A DNA stretch of 64,000 nucleotides, from assembly GCA_023213315.1 (NCBI GenBank), contig JAKCPI010001912.1, forward strand, positions 1 through 64,000. Direction: 5' to 3'. This document shows positions 1 through 11,756 of this stretch, one piece after another. Below the pieces are notes generated by a model that was given only the letters and a program-made list of their open reading frames with translations, made no database searches and was not told the origin of the DNA. Both the position numbers and the translations under genes were made by a program. The DNA comes from Euborellia annulipes (Eukaryota > Arthropoda > Insecta > Dermaptera > Anisolabididae). Numbering within the stretch: the stretch's first letter is position 1; the number at the start of each line of letters is the position of its first letter.

Positions 1-750
1 TAAAGATTTCATTATTTTGGTTACGTACATTCTAACAATTAAAAAATTAATGAATTATTCACCCTTCGATAAAATCTTTTAATTAGGGGAAAAATGTCTT
101 AAATGACATCAAAAATTTGATCTTTTCTTTATCAATATAAACTCTAGCCAATTAAAATAAAATTTGCTAAATCAATCATTTTTGCAAGAGCAAAGTAGCA
201 TTATATTTGAAGATTGAATTAATTAATCTTATCAAAAAAATATTCATAAATATATTTTTTTTATCTGATTGAATCTTTTAAAAATGGAAACATATCATTT
301 AGACATTTATAAACTCCCACAAAGCTTTCTTTTAATGAAGGTAAGAGTGAGTTTGAATATTAAAAAAAAAACAAAAAAAAACATGGAATCATTTTAATTA
401 TACACTTAAGTTTCTTAGTGCAGAAAAAACACATCGTCCCCTTTTGATAATCCAAACCAAGGAAAACACATTCAACAATTCTATCTACACTATTACCTCT
501 CTATACACCATATGATTGTACATAAAAAATGTCTGGAAATCGATTTTTTTCTAATAGAAATTTTGAATAATCTCAGCTAAATAAATAAATTAAAAACTAA
601 AAATTACCAACAAATTTTTATAAAAAAACGAAAAATTTATTCTAAACAGTAATATTAATAATGTCACCAACTTACCTCTAGGAATATTTTTTTACTTTCT
701 CTTATTTTTTGTATTTAACGTCTTTATCGGCATGGGAAGCCATTAGCCCT
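1..750. other. AT-rich intergenic DNA, no gene seen
   Basis: Very AT-rich sequence with short A and T runs. No open frame of coding quality, no tRNA-like A/B boxes and no terminal inverted repeats were seen. Confidence 0.6.
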
Positions 751-751
751 G

Positions 752-1130
752 GTTACTATGTTTACTTTCTATTATCTATTTACCGGTATGTAGTCAGAAA
801 GTTTTGGATTCATGTCAAAAATTCGATGTCGAGATTTTGATGGATATACACGTTTTGAGGTCCCTGAATCAAAAAAAGTGGTTTTCGCGACATGGTCTCT
901 CTCGTGTGTGTGTGTGTGTGTTTGTGTGTCTGTCTGTGAACAAAATATCTCAAAAACAAAAAGCGCTAGGAGGATAATAGTACTTTCTATTATCTATCTA
1001 CCGGTATGTAGTCAGAAAGTTTTGGATTCATGTCAAAATTTTGACGTCGAGACTTTGATGGATATGTCCAATTATGAGGTCCCTTGAGAATTATCTTTCT
1101 GCATGTGATCAAAAAAAGTATGAAGGTAAT
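752..1130 (-). repeat. AGAAAGT-family interspersed repeat, internally duplicated
   Basis: A copy of the commonest repeat in the window, recognised by blocks reading ATTCGATGTCGAGATTTTGA, GAGGTCCC and a TG/CTGT-rich run. The left block, starting with ACCGGTATGTAGTCAGAAAG, is duplicated about 225 bp downstream inside the copy. A (TG)n run lies at about 904-921. The small reading frame across it is repeat sequence, not a gene. Confidence 0.7.
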
Positions 1131-1272
1131 GTACTATGTAATAGGAAATAATTATTCTACTGTAAAATTAATTTTGAAATTTTATATTTAAAATAGGTAC
1201 CCTCTAAATAAGCTTTTAAATTTTTAAATTTAAATTTTAAATAAAATCCTCCGAAAAGTTCCAGTACTTTAC

Positions 1273-1690
1273 TTTTTTTTTTTTGGAATGGGTGCATAAG
1301 GTCCGAAGACCTATAATGACCAGTGGTCACATGCAGTCAGGAAGAAATTAAAAACAAAAGGAGAAGTATAAAAGGGGAACTCAACAGCGGGAACTGAGAA
1401 GATGCCTGTTGAAATTAGACTTGAAAGTCTGAAGATTGTAGGTTTTGGGGAAGATAGTCGCAGGGAGCTTGTTCCATTCATGGGAGGTCATGGGGACAAA
1501 GGAAGAATGAAATTGACTTCTGTTAAACGTGATCTGAACAGCATGGGGATGCAGAGTCGATGCCTCTCTTGTGTTCCGTGTATATGTTGCATTGGGTGGT
1601 ATAATTGATTTTAATTCGGCAGAGCATTGACCATGATACCAAACAAATATTTTTCTATCTTTATGAATATTATATCTTGAATTCAATTGA
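1273..1690 (-). pseudogene. 3' end of a non-LTR (LINE) reverse-transcriptase ORF with poly(A) tail
   Basis: The minus-strand frame ends in the form typical of the C-terminus of LINE ORF2: an Arg/His/Pro-rich turn, then Phe-Val-Pro-Met-Thr with EWNKLPATIF, a Leu-Gln-x-Phe-Lys-Ser-Asn-Phe stretch and a stop near 1381. A short 3' UTR follows (GGTCTTCGGACCTTATGCAC) and then an A run (T run on the plus strand, 1273-1284). The 5' side is cut off near 1690, where another repeat begins. It is a 5'-truncated, dead insertion. Which clade it belongs to (CR1, Jockey or other) cannot be fixed from this tail. Confidence 0.75.
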
Positions 1691-1691
1691 T

Positions 1692-1822
1692 CCGTACTAT
1701 CGGGAACTAAATATACTGTTTGTCGACACAAAAAATCTGGTGTAACAACCACTTGGACAACTTCGAATTACCGAAACTAAGAGAAAGATATGTGATGTGC
1801 GACCGTTCACACCAGTTTTTTA
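1692..1822 (-). repeat. Terminal fragment of the AGAAAGT repeat family
   Basis: Carries the family's terminal signature in reverse orientation: ACTAAATATA, GTCGACACAAAAAATCTGG, then an imperfect hairpin around TTACCGAAACTAAGAGAAAG and a closing CACACCAG. It abuts the LINE tail, so a chimeric reading frame runs across the junction. Confidence 0.65.
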
Positions 1823-2069
1823 TTTAATCAATTGATAGCGAATATATTTTACAAATCGCTCAAAGCGGGAAGCAAATCCCTGACTTCTAAAACAATCTAA
1901 TCTTTCCCTATGATACTGCCCGGGGAAATAATTATTTTAAAAGTTCTTTTCTTTATTTTTTAAAGTATTGGTATTTAAAATTTTATATTTATACTTTTAA
2001 TTATTCATTAAATATTACTCTCCAACAAATTCAATTTCATATATACTAATTAAATTTGAGAAATATTAA

Positions 2070-2200
2070 TATCTCTTGGCCATAGATTCAACCCTGGGTG
2101 AGAAAAGCCCGAGGCCCGTCGGGGGGTTTGCCGGTAACCGGTCCCTCGTCGCCCGTCACATTGAAGCTTCAGAACCGGGTGGACCTCCGTCGGCGATCGC
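2070..2200. other. Isolated GC-rich block, function unknown
   Basis: About 130 bp of GC- and CpG-rich sequence (CCCGAGGCCCGTCGGGG, GGTCCCTCGTCGCCCGTCAC) in otherwise AT-rich DNA. A plus frame runs through it (Met at 2076, stop near 2270) and a TTGGCCATAG acceptor-like site precedes it. No family is recognised. It could be an isolated exon or a remnant of a GC-rich repeat. Confidence 0.3.
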
Positions 2201-2881
2201 TAATTTCTCTCATAAAATACTTCAATTAATTCATCTATTTAAAAAACTATCCCCTCCCCCTTTCAATTAACCAATGATTTCTTTTCATAGATTTAATTTC
2301 ACACACAAAAAATAAATAATTAATTATATGCAAACAAGGGTCTTTTGTATGTTCATTGGGATGTATTATTACCATTTATACAAGTTCAAGGTTCTTTAAA
2401 CATTCACTTCTTTAATTAAAATAAACATTTATTTTCTTTTGAAAAAATATGTTGCTCATTTAAAAAAAAAGAAAGAAAAGGGTTATATTGTAATTTTGGT
2501 TTTTTTTTTTTTTTTTTGATTGATGAACACTAACAATTATTGAATTTATCATATATGACCATTATTAAGAAAAAAAGAAACCCAATCTATTTCAAATTTT
2601 TCAAAGTACTTAATAATTAATTAAGATAGAGACTTTAATTACTGTTTGTTTTTGTATTCAAAAATTTTTTTTTTTTAATCATTCATTCGAACAAAAGCGA
2701 TTTTTTTTCGAGCTTTAGAAATACTTAGAAAAATTCTTATTTGGAATTGTTGAATTTTAAATTTTTGATTTAGTCTGCGTCTGTCTCTATCCAGTGAATT
2801 AGGAATTATTATTTTTTTTGAAAGAACGTAATCACTATATCTATGGGCGCCAGGAGAAATCTTTTCAGTGGAAGGCAAAGA

Positions 2882-2990
2882 AGTTTTTTTTTTTTTTTTT
2901 TTTTTTCGAAAATGATAAAGTTCAAAGACCTATGATGACCAAAAGTGGCCACAATCAACCAACCAGAAAGAACATTTCTATTATATAATT
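2882..2990 (-). repeat. LINE 3' UTR fragment with poly(A)
   Basis: On the minus strand the block GGTCTTTGAACTTTATCATT followed by a long A run (T run at 2885-2906 on the plus strand) resembles the 3' UTR of the LINE fragment at 1273-1690, including the upstream GGCCAC...TGGTCATCATAGG. Only the tail is present. Confidence 0.55.
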
Positions 2991-3172
2991 ATTTTAAAAT
3001 TATTATTACGATTTATACCTATTATTATTTCTGGCCTATTAGATCTTAGAATATAGTTAAATTTTACTCTGATTTACGGGCGAGGAGTGTGGGTGGGATC
3101 TTCTCTTAAAGAAAGATAAATTAATTTTCATAAATAAATCGATAACAAATTTCTGCGATATTTGCTTAGAAA

Positions 3173-3440
3173 CCCTTTTTTTCTTTTTTTTTTAATACTC
3201 ACACTTTCACACTTTTTTTCATTCACACTCACTTTCACAGACACATTCACACATTCTTTTCGAGAACTCAGGTCCCCATATAAGACTTTATACGATAACC
3301 GTTAATGAATATAATATATATTTGGGGTCCAGGCATTCAGTATACGAATAAAATCATTATCGGACTGCCTGGGATCCGAACCCTCGGCCATTGGTATACA
3401 AGGCCAGCACCCTAACCCCTACACCAACCCCGCGGGCTAG
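3173..3440 (-). repeat. tRNA-derived SINE, family A
   Basis: Read on the minus strand, a tRNA-like head (A-box TTGGTGTAGGGGTTAGGGTG, B-box GGGTTCGGATCC) is followed by CAGGCAGTCCGAT, a body containing GTGTGAATGTG-type blocks, and an A-rich tail (T-rich on the plus strand at 3176-3193). A second near-full copy lies at 10167-10440. Pol III transcription is expected from known SINE biology, not shown here. Confidence 0.8.
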
Positions 3441-3499
3441 AAACCCTTATTAGGAAAAAAAATTCATTTGTTTTGACCGCTCAAATATCAAAAAATTTA

Positions 3500-3573
3500 A
3501 GAATAACGCTATCTCGTAGTTTATTTTTTGGACAGTTGTCCAAGAAATAAACTACGAGATAGCGTTATTCTTA
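3500..3573. repeat. 74-bp near-perfect palindrome
   Basis: Arms reading AAGAATAACGCTATCTCGTA and its exact complement at the other end, closed by a second inner stem TTGGACA/TGTCCAA. Nothing coding is nearby. It is most likely a small fold-back element; a hairpin RNA is possible. Confidence 0.75.
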
Positions 3574-4184
3574 ATATAATTATTGGACTGCATCCACACT
3601 CTCATTTTAACAAAAAATTTTTTTATACTTATTCTCTCTTCCGGTATTATTATTGAAAATTTTTCCATAAATGGCAAATTTTATTTAGTCGCAATTCCTT
3701 TCCGAATTAGTATAAAATTCGATTATGGAAATTTTACTGGCCCCTAAATGATTATGAGCTAATAAAAGTATGAATTTTTACATTTAAAGACCTAATAAAT
3801 AAAAAATAACACAACAAAGAAAAAACTAAAATCTTGATATATAGCGTTTTAATATTGAAAAATAAAAAAAAATCTGGTGTGACCGGTCACTCAGCACAAC
3901 AAAATTATCTACATTTGATCGTTTGAATCATTCTAAAACTCCTGGTTTATGAAGGGGAAGGAGCAAACAACTAAAATTTAAAGTCAAAATTTACAAAAAA
4001 AATAACATGGAAACAGAAAATCTATTACATTTTTTTTTACGCCTGGCAGGTCTGCAACCGCTTTTTACCAAAATAATAGTTTTTCTCTACTCCTACAGGG
4101 GAATCTACTTTAGAATAATTGAGAAGATCCAGGCACATTTATTTAAACCATTTCGTTTATATAACTTTTGATATTGATAATGTT
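3574..4184. other. AT-rich intergenic DNA
   Basis: No gene seen. It holds a short AGAAAGT-family terminal scrap at about 3866-3920 (AATCTGGTGTGACCGGTCAC). Confidence 0.5.
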
Positions 4185-4668
4185 GATTGCCTAATATATA
4201 TTGGACTGTTTATCTATGTGTCCATATGTTTATCTGTGAACAAAATATCTCCAGAACGAAAAGAGCTAGGAAGTTGGATTTTATATTTAAAATTCATAAA
4301 TCATTTATTTTTTAGATGCTCTTTTTAATGTATATTCTCATTTTACTATTGAAACCTTTTGGAGAATACTTTACTCTTGTACTTAGGAAAGATAAAGGAA
4401 ATGGTTGCCATGGTAACAAAATATAAATATGTTCCTATGTTTTACTTTCTCTTACCTCTATATATTAACATATATAGACGCGCTACCAACTACGCCAAGC
4501 CCGAGGGCAATTTTACTTCTTGAATTTTAATAGATCTATATCGGTGGAAACTAAATATATGTCGACACAAAAAATCTGGTGGGACAAGCACACAGCACAA
4601 ATTTCGATTATCGAAGATAAGAGAAAGTTGAGTGCTGTGGGATCCGTCACATCAGATTTTTGAAAAGA
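4185..4668 (-). repeat. AGAAAGT-family repeat with a SINE head inserted
   Basis: Reverse-orientation copy (CTGTGAACAAAATATCTC, AAAAGAGCTAGGAAG, GCCATGGTAACAAAATATAA, then the GTCGACACAAAAAATCTGG terminus and its hairpin). A fragment of SINE family A head (CGCTACCAACTACGCCAAGC) interrupts it at about 4476-4506. Confidence 0.65.
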
Positions 4669-4689
4669 TATTTTTGCCCATTCAGGAAA

Positions 4690-5530
4690 AAAAATTTAAT
4701 TAAAATTAAAATAATTTTTTTTTTTCAAAGGATTCGGACCAGTAGGTTCAATTAAAGTAAAAAAATTTTTTTAAAAAAAAATTTTTTTTGGCCCCGGAAT
4801 TTTAATTTTTTTTATTATTTTTTAATTTGAAGCCCGAAGAGCTTAAAATATTTATTTTTAGTAAAACTTTTTTCAATTTACTCATTCCAAAATTATGTTT
4901 ACATCGTACTCCCTCCAGTAGTAGGCTCGGTATCTGGGAATTTATCCTCCCTGAGAGGTTATTTTTTTCTCTCAAAATCCTAACTCCCCCTCTCACCATC
5001 CGTTTTGCACTGCCTAAGGACAGAGCTCTTAAAAAATTTTCATTGCCTCCTTCAATCGTAGATCAATTGATTGATTTTACAATATACCTTAATGACTGAC
5101 CACACTTTTATCCATTATGAGAGAGGAATTTGAAATGTTTTAAAATTACTAAATTATTAAGAGTAAATAAATAAATAAATAATAACTTATTAATAAAAAT
5201 TATTTATGAATGATCTGTGTTGTTTGGATTATATATTCCTGAAAACCTGTTTAACGCCAGTCTATTACTTAATTTATTTATATACCAACTTAGATTCACT
5301 TCATTAGAAGCCGAACTTATTTGCGCTTCAAATGCGCCAATGCGTTTTATTATTATAGCTTTTCGTTTTGTATAAGTAATAAACTCAAGTAAATCCGTGC
5401 AATAAGCAAAGGTCTGACATATAGAGTTCTAATCTATTTTATCTAGGATCTTTTTTTCTCATTTTTAGTATGAAACAAACAAATAATCAAGGAACTTTTT
5501 ATAATATTTTTTTACTTTTTCTAAAGTCTA
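4690..5530. other. AT-rich DNA with one unrecognised open frame
   Basis: A plus-strand frame at 4827-5099 (about 90 codons) and an overlapping minus frame are open, but neither matches a family I know and codon content is not convincing. No other feature was seen. Confidence 0.35.
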
Positions 5531-5536
5531 AATTAA

Positions 5537-5660
5537 TTTTAAGCCATTTGATATACAAATGGCTTAAATAAATCATCGGACTGCCTGGGGTCCGAACCCC
5601 GAACCCTCGACGTTTGGTATAGAAGGTATGCACGCTACCAACTACACCAAGCCCGAGGGT
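5537..5660 (-). repeat. SINE family A, head fragment
   Basis: Minus-strand tRNA-like head (GGCTTGGTGTAGTTGGTAGC and a GGGTTCGGGGTTCGGACCCC stretch) followed by CAGGCAGTCCGATGATTTA. The tail half is missing. Confidence 0.7.
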
Positions 5661-5689
5661 CAAATCAAGATATGAAATTTATAAACATA

Positions 5690-6150
5690 GAAAAATATTT
5701 AAGCCTTATATTTTGTTACCATGGCAAGCATTTTTCCTATCTTTGCTAACAAGTTCTTAAGTAAAGTGTGCTTCAAAAAATTTTGAGGTTAAAACATTTG
5801 AAAGAACATCTAAAAATTAATCGATTTTTGAAATTTAAGTAAAATCGTTTTAGCCAATTTTGAGAAAATCGAAAAAAAAAAAACTGAAAAAAATACTTCA
5901 GTAATTTTTTTTATAGTACTTTTATTTTATTTAAAAACTTATTTCCACGTCTTACTACGGTACCTAATTTAAATATAAAATTTCAACATCGTACTTTATT
6001 TGGATTACAGACAGACAGACAATTTTACTTTTTTTTTTAACTAAGGGGAAATAAAAAACGTGTATATCCATCAAAATCTCGAAATCGAATTTTTGACATG
6101 AATACAATACTTTTTCTCTCTATATATATATTAGGCTACATATATAGGTA
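5690..6150 (+). repeat. AGAAAGT-family repeat
   Basis: Forward copy with TTGTTACCATGGCAAGCAT, a TTTTGAGAAAATCGAAAAAA block, ATCTCGAAATCGAATTTTTG and a closing palindrome ending GGTAAGAGAAAGTA. Confidence 0.65.
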
Positions 6151-7360
6151 AGAGAAAGTAAAAATTCGTATTGATATATTCATTCATTAAAAGGAAGATT
6201 TAATTTTCCGGTGTTTTACTATTAATTAGAATGAGAATTCAAAAGATGCTCTTAGCTCATAATCTTTACCTCTCTAATATAAATTAAGATCAAAAGGAAT
6301 ATATATAAAAGATAATGATGCAACTGCAGTTCGTTCTGCGTCTCCTTGACCTAAGAAGCGTGAAGACTGGATAATTCAAAGGCGAAAAGTTGTTTCATTA
6401 AATAAATAAGCACTGGCAGACTTTCCAGGGCCAAATTAAAAATAAGATGCCCACCTCTCTTATGAAAACCTAAGTTAATTCTTTTGTCTTAAATCTGATT
6501 AAAAAAAAAAATTTTATATAAAATTTTACTTTCTCTTACTTATGTATATATGTAATATATATAAAGAGAGAAAGTATTGGATTCATTCTAAATATATGAC
6601 GACGCCAGATTTTTTAAATTTATGAGAAAAACAAATGTATTCACTATTATGAAAAGGTGAAATACCGAGAACGGTTTTGAGGGAAAACACACATGAACTC
6701 ATAGACTAATATTTCCATTATAATTTTATAATTAATTTTTATATTTTTTTTAATACTTATACTTTACTATATAATATAGATATAATAATATATTGATAAT
6801 ATACCGCCGGTATTTATATAAAATATAATCATTTAATTTGATAATATTATTTTATCTCGTTAATATTAAATTCATTTATATTACCCGAGTATATTCACAT
6901 TTATATTATTTACACTATTCGTATAGAGTACATTAAAATCTAAGCAGGGACATAGTAATTAGATTTTAGGTGATATTCAGGGTATCTTAGACCAAAAAAA
7001 TTTTGTTTCACATGATAATTATAGATCTATAAGTCAATTTTTCGTGTCATCAACTGTGTCCTTATTAAAAACATTAATTTTCCCAGGGCAGGAGCCCCAT
7101 GTGAGGCTTAAGGCAGCCCCGCATAAGGGTCACTTATTGCAACTTTCTATACCTGTCCGTCCCCTCTTGTCTCCCCCCTACCCCCACACTTCTTTTTTTT
7201 CCTAAAAAATGATACTACGAAGGTTAAATTATCATCATTAATATTTGGCATTTCACACCTTTAAGCTCGTATTTCATACATTACAAAATGATACCGCCTT
7301 CTTTATATAGATGTTTGATATAAATTTGTGTAGTATGTTATAACTTACCTTGTAATAACT
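6151..7360. other. AT-rich intergenic DNA with one solo hairpin
   Basis: No gene is supported. A 49-bp palindrome at 6528-6576 (ACTTTCTCTTAC...GAGAGAAAGTA) is a solo terminal hairpin of the AGAAAGT family. A short moderate-GC patch lies at about 7085-7190. Confidence 0.5.
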
Positions 7361-7369
7361 TGTCTTGCT

Positions 7370-7920
7370 CCTTTTTAGAGGTGCGCGTCCCCAAGTTGGA
7401 AATTCCTGTTAAAAAATCACACCCTGATATCAAAATTAAAATAAAGGATCGGACCAAGCCGAGCGCACAACTTTGCCCACCCACTATTCAAGAAAAAATA
7501 TTGCCCCCCCCCTAATGGTCAGATGTTATACATATTATATATAATTTTACTCGGGAGGAAGTCTAGTTTTTGAATATATAAAAAAAATTATAGGTTATGT
7601 AAGAAAAAAAATTTTTGTCCTCTCCTAGAGCCCCCCCCCCCCCTAATGGCTTGATATTTACCAAAAGCTTTTCATTTCTTGGCCTCTACCTCTAGTTTAT
7701 GGATGCAAAATTTCAAAACAATTGAACAAATAGTTTTTGAGTTTTCGTTGACGAAAAAAATTACCACAGAACACACACACACACACAGACATCATTCCAA
7801 AAACTACTTAAATGGATTCAGGGGACCTCAAAACGCATTTTGGTAGCTTCAGAAAAATTTCGATTTTTGTACGATTACATTAACTTTACCTCAACCTACG
7901 GTTGATGGGCAAAGTTAAAA
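7370..7920 (+). repeat. Degenerate repeat block with poly-C runs and a (CA)n tract
   Basis: Two C runs (about 7504 and 7631) follow CTAATGG-type direct repeats, then a (CA)n tract and GATTCAGGGGACCTCAAAAC. The last ~100 bp recur at 26285-26385. It appears to be a transposon remnant without recognisable protein. Confidence 0.45.
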
Positions 7921-8650
7921 ATTTATTATCCTACGTATCTTAAAATTATTTATAAATTTCTTTAAAATTAACTAGAATAGCGTATTTTGTTTACAACTAT
8001 TCTAGTTAGTCTCTTTAGTTATTTATTCAAAAATTTCTAATTGAGATTTTATTTTTTTTTTTAGGTGTGATTATCGCGCTCTAACTAAACAACTCCAAGG
8101 AGATATAGACTTCAACTTTTAAAGTTAAGGTAATCAACGATGAAATTGTTTAATAATAATAAAATTAGACTGTTTTCAAAATGTGGTTCGCGTATACCGT
8201 TTTCAAATTTAAAATTAACAAATAACCGACGTGTGGAGAACTTGGAAATTTCATATCATTAAAAAGGCCTATATGAGAGTTGATTATTTCTTCTTTTTTT
8301 ATTATTTCTTTTTCTTAAATGTCCTTAAAGATGCTTGGATAGATATAAAGGGATTTTTAGTGCAATATTGATTAGATGTTAATGATTAATTATAGTAAGC
8401 GAATAAAGAGTAACCTTAGGTATTTATTGCGAAATTCACTTGGAAAGCTTAAATCAATCTTAATATCGCAATCCATGGATAAAAGCCGTAATTGATATTT
8501 TAAATGAAGATAGATATCTTTTATAAACATGACTGGATGACCTTTTTATATCTACATTCTAACGATATTTAATATATTTATTTATTGTTGTTATATACTT
8601 ACCATTCTTCGTCCTTCTCAAGGGCTGAACCCCTTTTGAAAAATTCCCAA
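7921..8650. other. AT-rich intergenic DNA, no feature seen
   Basis: No coding frame, tRNA-like box or inverted repeat of note was seen. Confidence 0.5.
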
Positions 8651-8654
8651 TAAA

Positions 8655-9060
8655 TTTGAGATGTAAACTAAATATGTTCCCATCTTGAATTCAAATGTAC
8701 CCTACTCTCGGAAACTAAATATATGTCGACACAAAAAATCCGGTGCGACCAGTCACACCAGATTTTTGTTAGTGTATCAATTGACCAGGCATCGGTCTGC
8801 TTATTTAGTCCTAAATCACTGCAAGGTCACTTAACCCACAAACTAAATTATACTCACAAAAAATTTAACTCTGAGACACATAGACTCCAAAGGAGTATAG
8901 TAACGCACGGACAAAAAGCTACTTTGAGACACAATGGCTTTTCTGGAGTAGTGCTCACGCCTCAATTATACAAAATCACTATAATCACCTGTGTGTGTTC
9001 TGTTTCATTGGAGCCAATGTGTCTCAGAGTTTGCTTCTCGTTGAACTAGGATCCATTTGC
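8655..9060. repeat. AGAAAGT-family terminus followed by a segment with inverted ends
   Basis: The first ~115 bp is the family terminus in reverse orientation (GTCGACACAAAAAATCCGG, GTCACACCAG). Beyond it, CTCTGAGACACATAGACTCC at 8869 and its imperfect complement near 9008-9028 bracket about 140 bp, giving a weak fold-back. The 108-codon open frame across it is not recognisable as a protein. Confidence 0.4.
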
Positions 9061-9189
9061 TCCGAATTTTCAAAATTGAAAGTTTATATTACCTCAAAGT
9101 AGCTTAATGATTGTAATAGTGGCCCAATTCAATAAAATGCAATAAATAAAAAAAAAAAATAAATAAATAAATAAATAAATAAATTTAAC

Positions 9190-10026
9190 GGGGCAAAATT
9201 TATTTTTAATGGGATAGTCTATAGGAGAGATGTTGATTTTAGAAGAATTGACTGGGCCAATGACATTTTGAGTAGAGTCTGTTCTCAGTATGGTTGTACG
9301 TTCAAGAATCCAAATAGTTACCTAAATTGTAAGGATTTGGGGAGGAATGGAATTAATTTAAATAGGTCTGGTTCCTACAAGTTAGGGAAGGTGTGTGTTG
9401 AGACAATATTAGAGAATCAAAAAAACTAGATGGAGGGGTAAGAGGACAACTACTTTAGTCAGTAAGAATATGGGGTTTAAAGTGTTAGTCCTTAATTGTA
9501 GGAGTATATTAAACAAAATTCTGTAGGATCTGGAATTGATTTGTGGAACGGTTTGTCTGTCAATACTTGGGATTATAGTCCTCTGCCCCCTATGATTAAA
9601 TCTATAATAAATTTTGTCAAGTCCTAATGTGCTAGTTGTGTGAAATTTTTATTTAGTTCTTGATCGCAGAGAATAGTTGAGGTAGAGAGGTCATACCATC
9701 CTTGTTAAGGTTTTGGCCAGGTTTTCCTTAACAGCTTAAGGCGAATGTCGGGATGGCTAATGCGACGTTTACTCCTGGTCTCGTGGCTTGCGTGAATTTT
9801 TTGACATTGTTTTTTTTTTTTATTTATTTCGATGGAAATGCATGAACATGTTGATTGTTAATGAGCATACATTTCTATTTATTTATTTTATTTTTCTTTT
9901 TTCTTTTTTTTTCTTTTTTCCTTTTGTTTTGTTTTGTTTTGTGGTATTTGTTATTGTATAAATTTGTATTGTGTTTGTTGGACCTAGCCACCGAGGACTG
10001 GTGCCTCTAAGCGGGTCGTAATAAAT

Positions 10027-10058
<32 letters not shown>
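9190..10058 (+). pseudogene. Internally deleted CR1-like LINE with (TTTA)n tail
   Basis: Three coding islands are visible. The first, to about 9427, ends in CKDLGRNGINLNRSGSYKLG, resembling the esterase-type ORF1 C-terminus of CR1-like LINEs. The second, from about 9478, reads KVLVLNCRSILNKI, typical of the start of the ORF2 endonuclease. The third, from about 9537, reads LWNGLSVNTWDYSPLPPMIK, like the end of ORF2. Everything between endonuclease start and ORF2 end, including the reverse transcriptase, is missing, so it is a dead deletion derivative. The 3' end is a (TTTA)n run at about 10023-10056. Clade assignment rests on these short motifs. Confidence 0.65.
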
Positions 10059-10166
10059 ACGGAAATTCAAAAAAAAAAAAAAAAAAAATCTCGAGGTCCG
10101 TATAGAATATTAACATTTCTGTAGCTAGTATTTAACTTAATTTTCGTGTTATTAAATAGATTTCTA

Positions 10167-10440
10167 TTTTTTTTTTTTTTATTTAAAACATTCACACTTT
10201 TTTCTCATTCACACTCACACTCACACACACATTCACACAGTCTTTTCGACAACTTAGGCCATTTAAGACTTTGACGATAACCGTTGTAATGATATATTAT
10301 CTATTGTGGGTTCAGGCATTTCTATTTAAGCCATCTGGTATCCAAATGGCTTAAATAAAATCATCGGACTGCCTGGGTCCGAACCCGCGACGTTTGGTTT
10401 AGGAGGTAGGCACGCTACCTACTACGCCACACCCGGGGGC
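10167..10440 (-). repeat. tRNA-derived SINE, family A (near full length)
   Basis: Same order as the 3173-3440 copy. On the minus strand a tRNA-like head (GTGGCGTAGTAGGTAGCGTG, then GGGTTCGGACCCAGG) leads to CAGTCCGATGATTT, the GTGTGAGTGTGAGTG-type body and an A-rich tail (T run at 10170-10181 on plus). Length is about 270 bp. Confidence 0.8.
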
Positions 10441-10609
10441 AATAGATTTCTATACTATTTAGGATGGATTAAATTGAATTTTGCGTTACACAGATTAGGG
10501 AATTTTGTAAATAATAAATTGAATTTTAAATAATTATACTGAAATATTTTTTTTTAACAAGCTGAACAAAGCTTTTTAAAGTGCAAAATATATTTAGAAA
10601 CGATTTTCG

Positions 10610-10770
10610 AAAATCTGGTGTTATTGGTAACACATCACACAACTTTGTCTTTCCTTCTTGCTTTAAATAAACAACTAATCTAAATTGAACACAGCCAGAC
10701 AGACACACAAACAGACTATTTTGCGGTTTGAGGGGACCTCAAACATACAGCAGCTTATATATAGGTAATA
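10610..10770 (+). repeat. Internally deleted AGAAAGT-family copy
   Basis: The left end (AATCTGGTG...) and right end (GGGACCTCAAAC...GGTAATAGAAAGTAAAA) are joined with most of the ~640-bp body missing. Confidence 0.55.
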
Positions 10771-11750
10771 GAAAGTAAAAGTACTCGAAATTAAGAATTT
10801 TTGAGTTGTGTATTTAAGCAAGCGTTAAATATATAGGTCTTACATCTAAAATATTGACCTATCTTTCTTCTTAAAAAAAAAATTAACCAATTCATTACAA
10901 GGTCATGAGGTTTCCATGGGGATGTTAATTTATTCATTTCAGGGAAAGAAGCTAAATGGGCTTGTCCCTCTTCCCTTAGTTTTATACATTAGGGAAAATT
11001 ACAAGAAGAATAACATAATGAATACAGATTAAAATAAATTAGGAAAATTAAAAATATGAATACTTTTCATTTTAAATTGTCTGTTATCAATTAAATTTAT
11101 TTAATATTTTACTTTCTCTTACATCTATAGGCTATATGTTAATATATGGAAAGAGACTCGCTGTGCGACCAGTTACACCAGATTTTTGAACTAGATATTA
11201 AGATGCCGAAAAGGCAAAAACAAAAAAAACCTGATTTACAATTTGCTCTCTGATCTTTCCTTGTTCGTGAGAGTTCAAAAGTTTTTGAAATTTTTAACTT
11301 CTAGTTTTCAACGAATCTTTATATTTTTTGACAGCCCCTATGTCGGCTTTTTAGCTCACAATTTCGATTTTAATGAAACTTGATATCTACGTTCATTCTT
11401 GACCCCTTCGACGCTGATTAGTTTTTAGGATCAATCTGACATATATTACTTGTATATTTAGTAATACTCGAACGGGTCAGCCACGTTCAAATTTTAATTA
11501 ACCTCTCTATTAACACTCTAACTTTCTGGTGAAATTTTTTAATAGATATGTTTTGAATTTAGCTAAATTTTATAGATATTTAAAGAGTATTAGAAAAAGA
11601 ATTATTAGTTTTGGTATAATTGAAATCTATTTAATGAAAGATTACGATAAACATTTAAGTATCTTTATTATTCAGACGAACTAATTTAGAATTGTGAAAT
11701 CTTAATTTAAGATTTGTTTTCAGCTATTACTGTTTCTTTTTTACTGACAA
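10771..11750. other. AT-rich intergenic DNA
   Basis: No gene seen. A terminal scrap of the AGAAAGT family lies at about 11105-11195. Confidence 0.5.
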
Positions 11751-11756
11751 AAAAAA

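Noticed and set aside
4827..5099. 90-codon plus frame considered as a gene
   Set aside because: No known domain, a competing minus frame, and no splice or promoter context; left as unrecognised.
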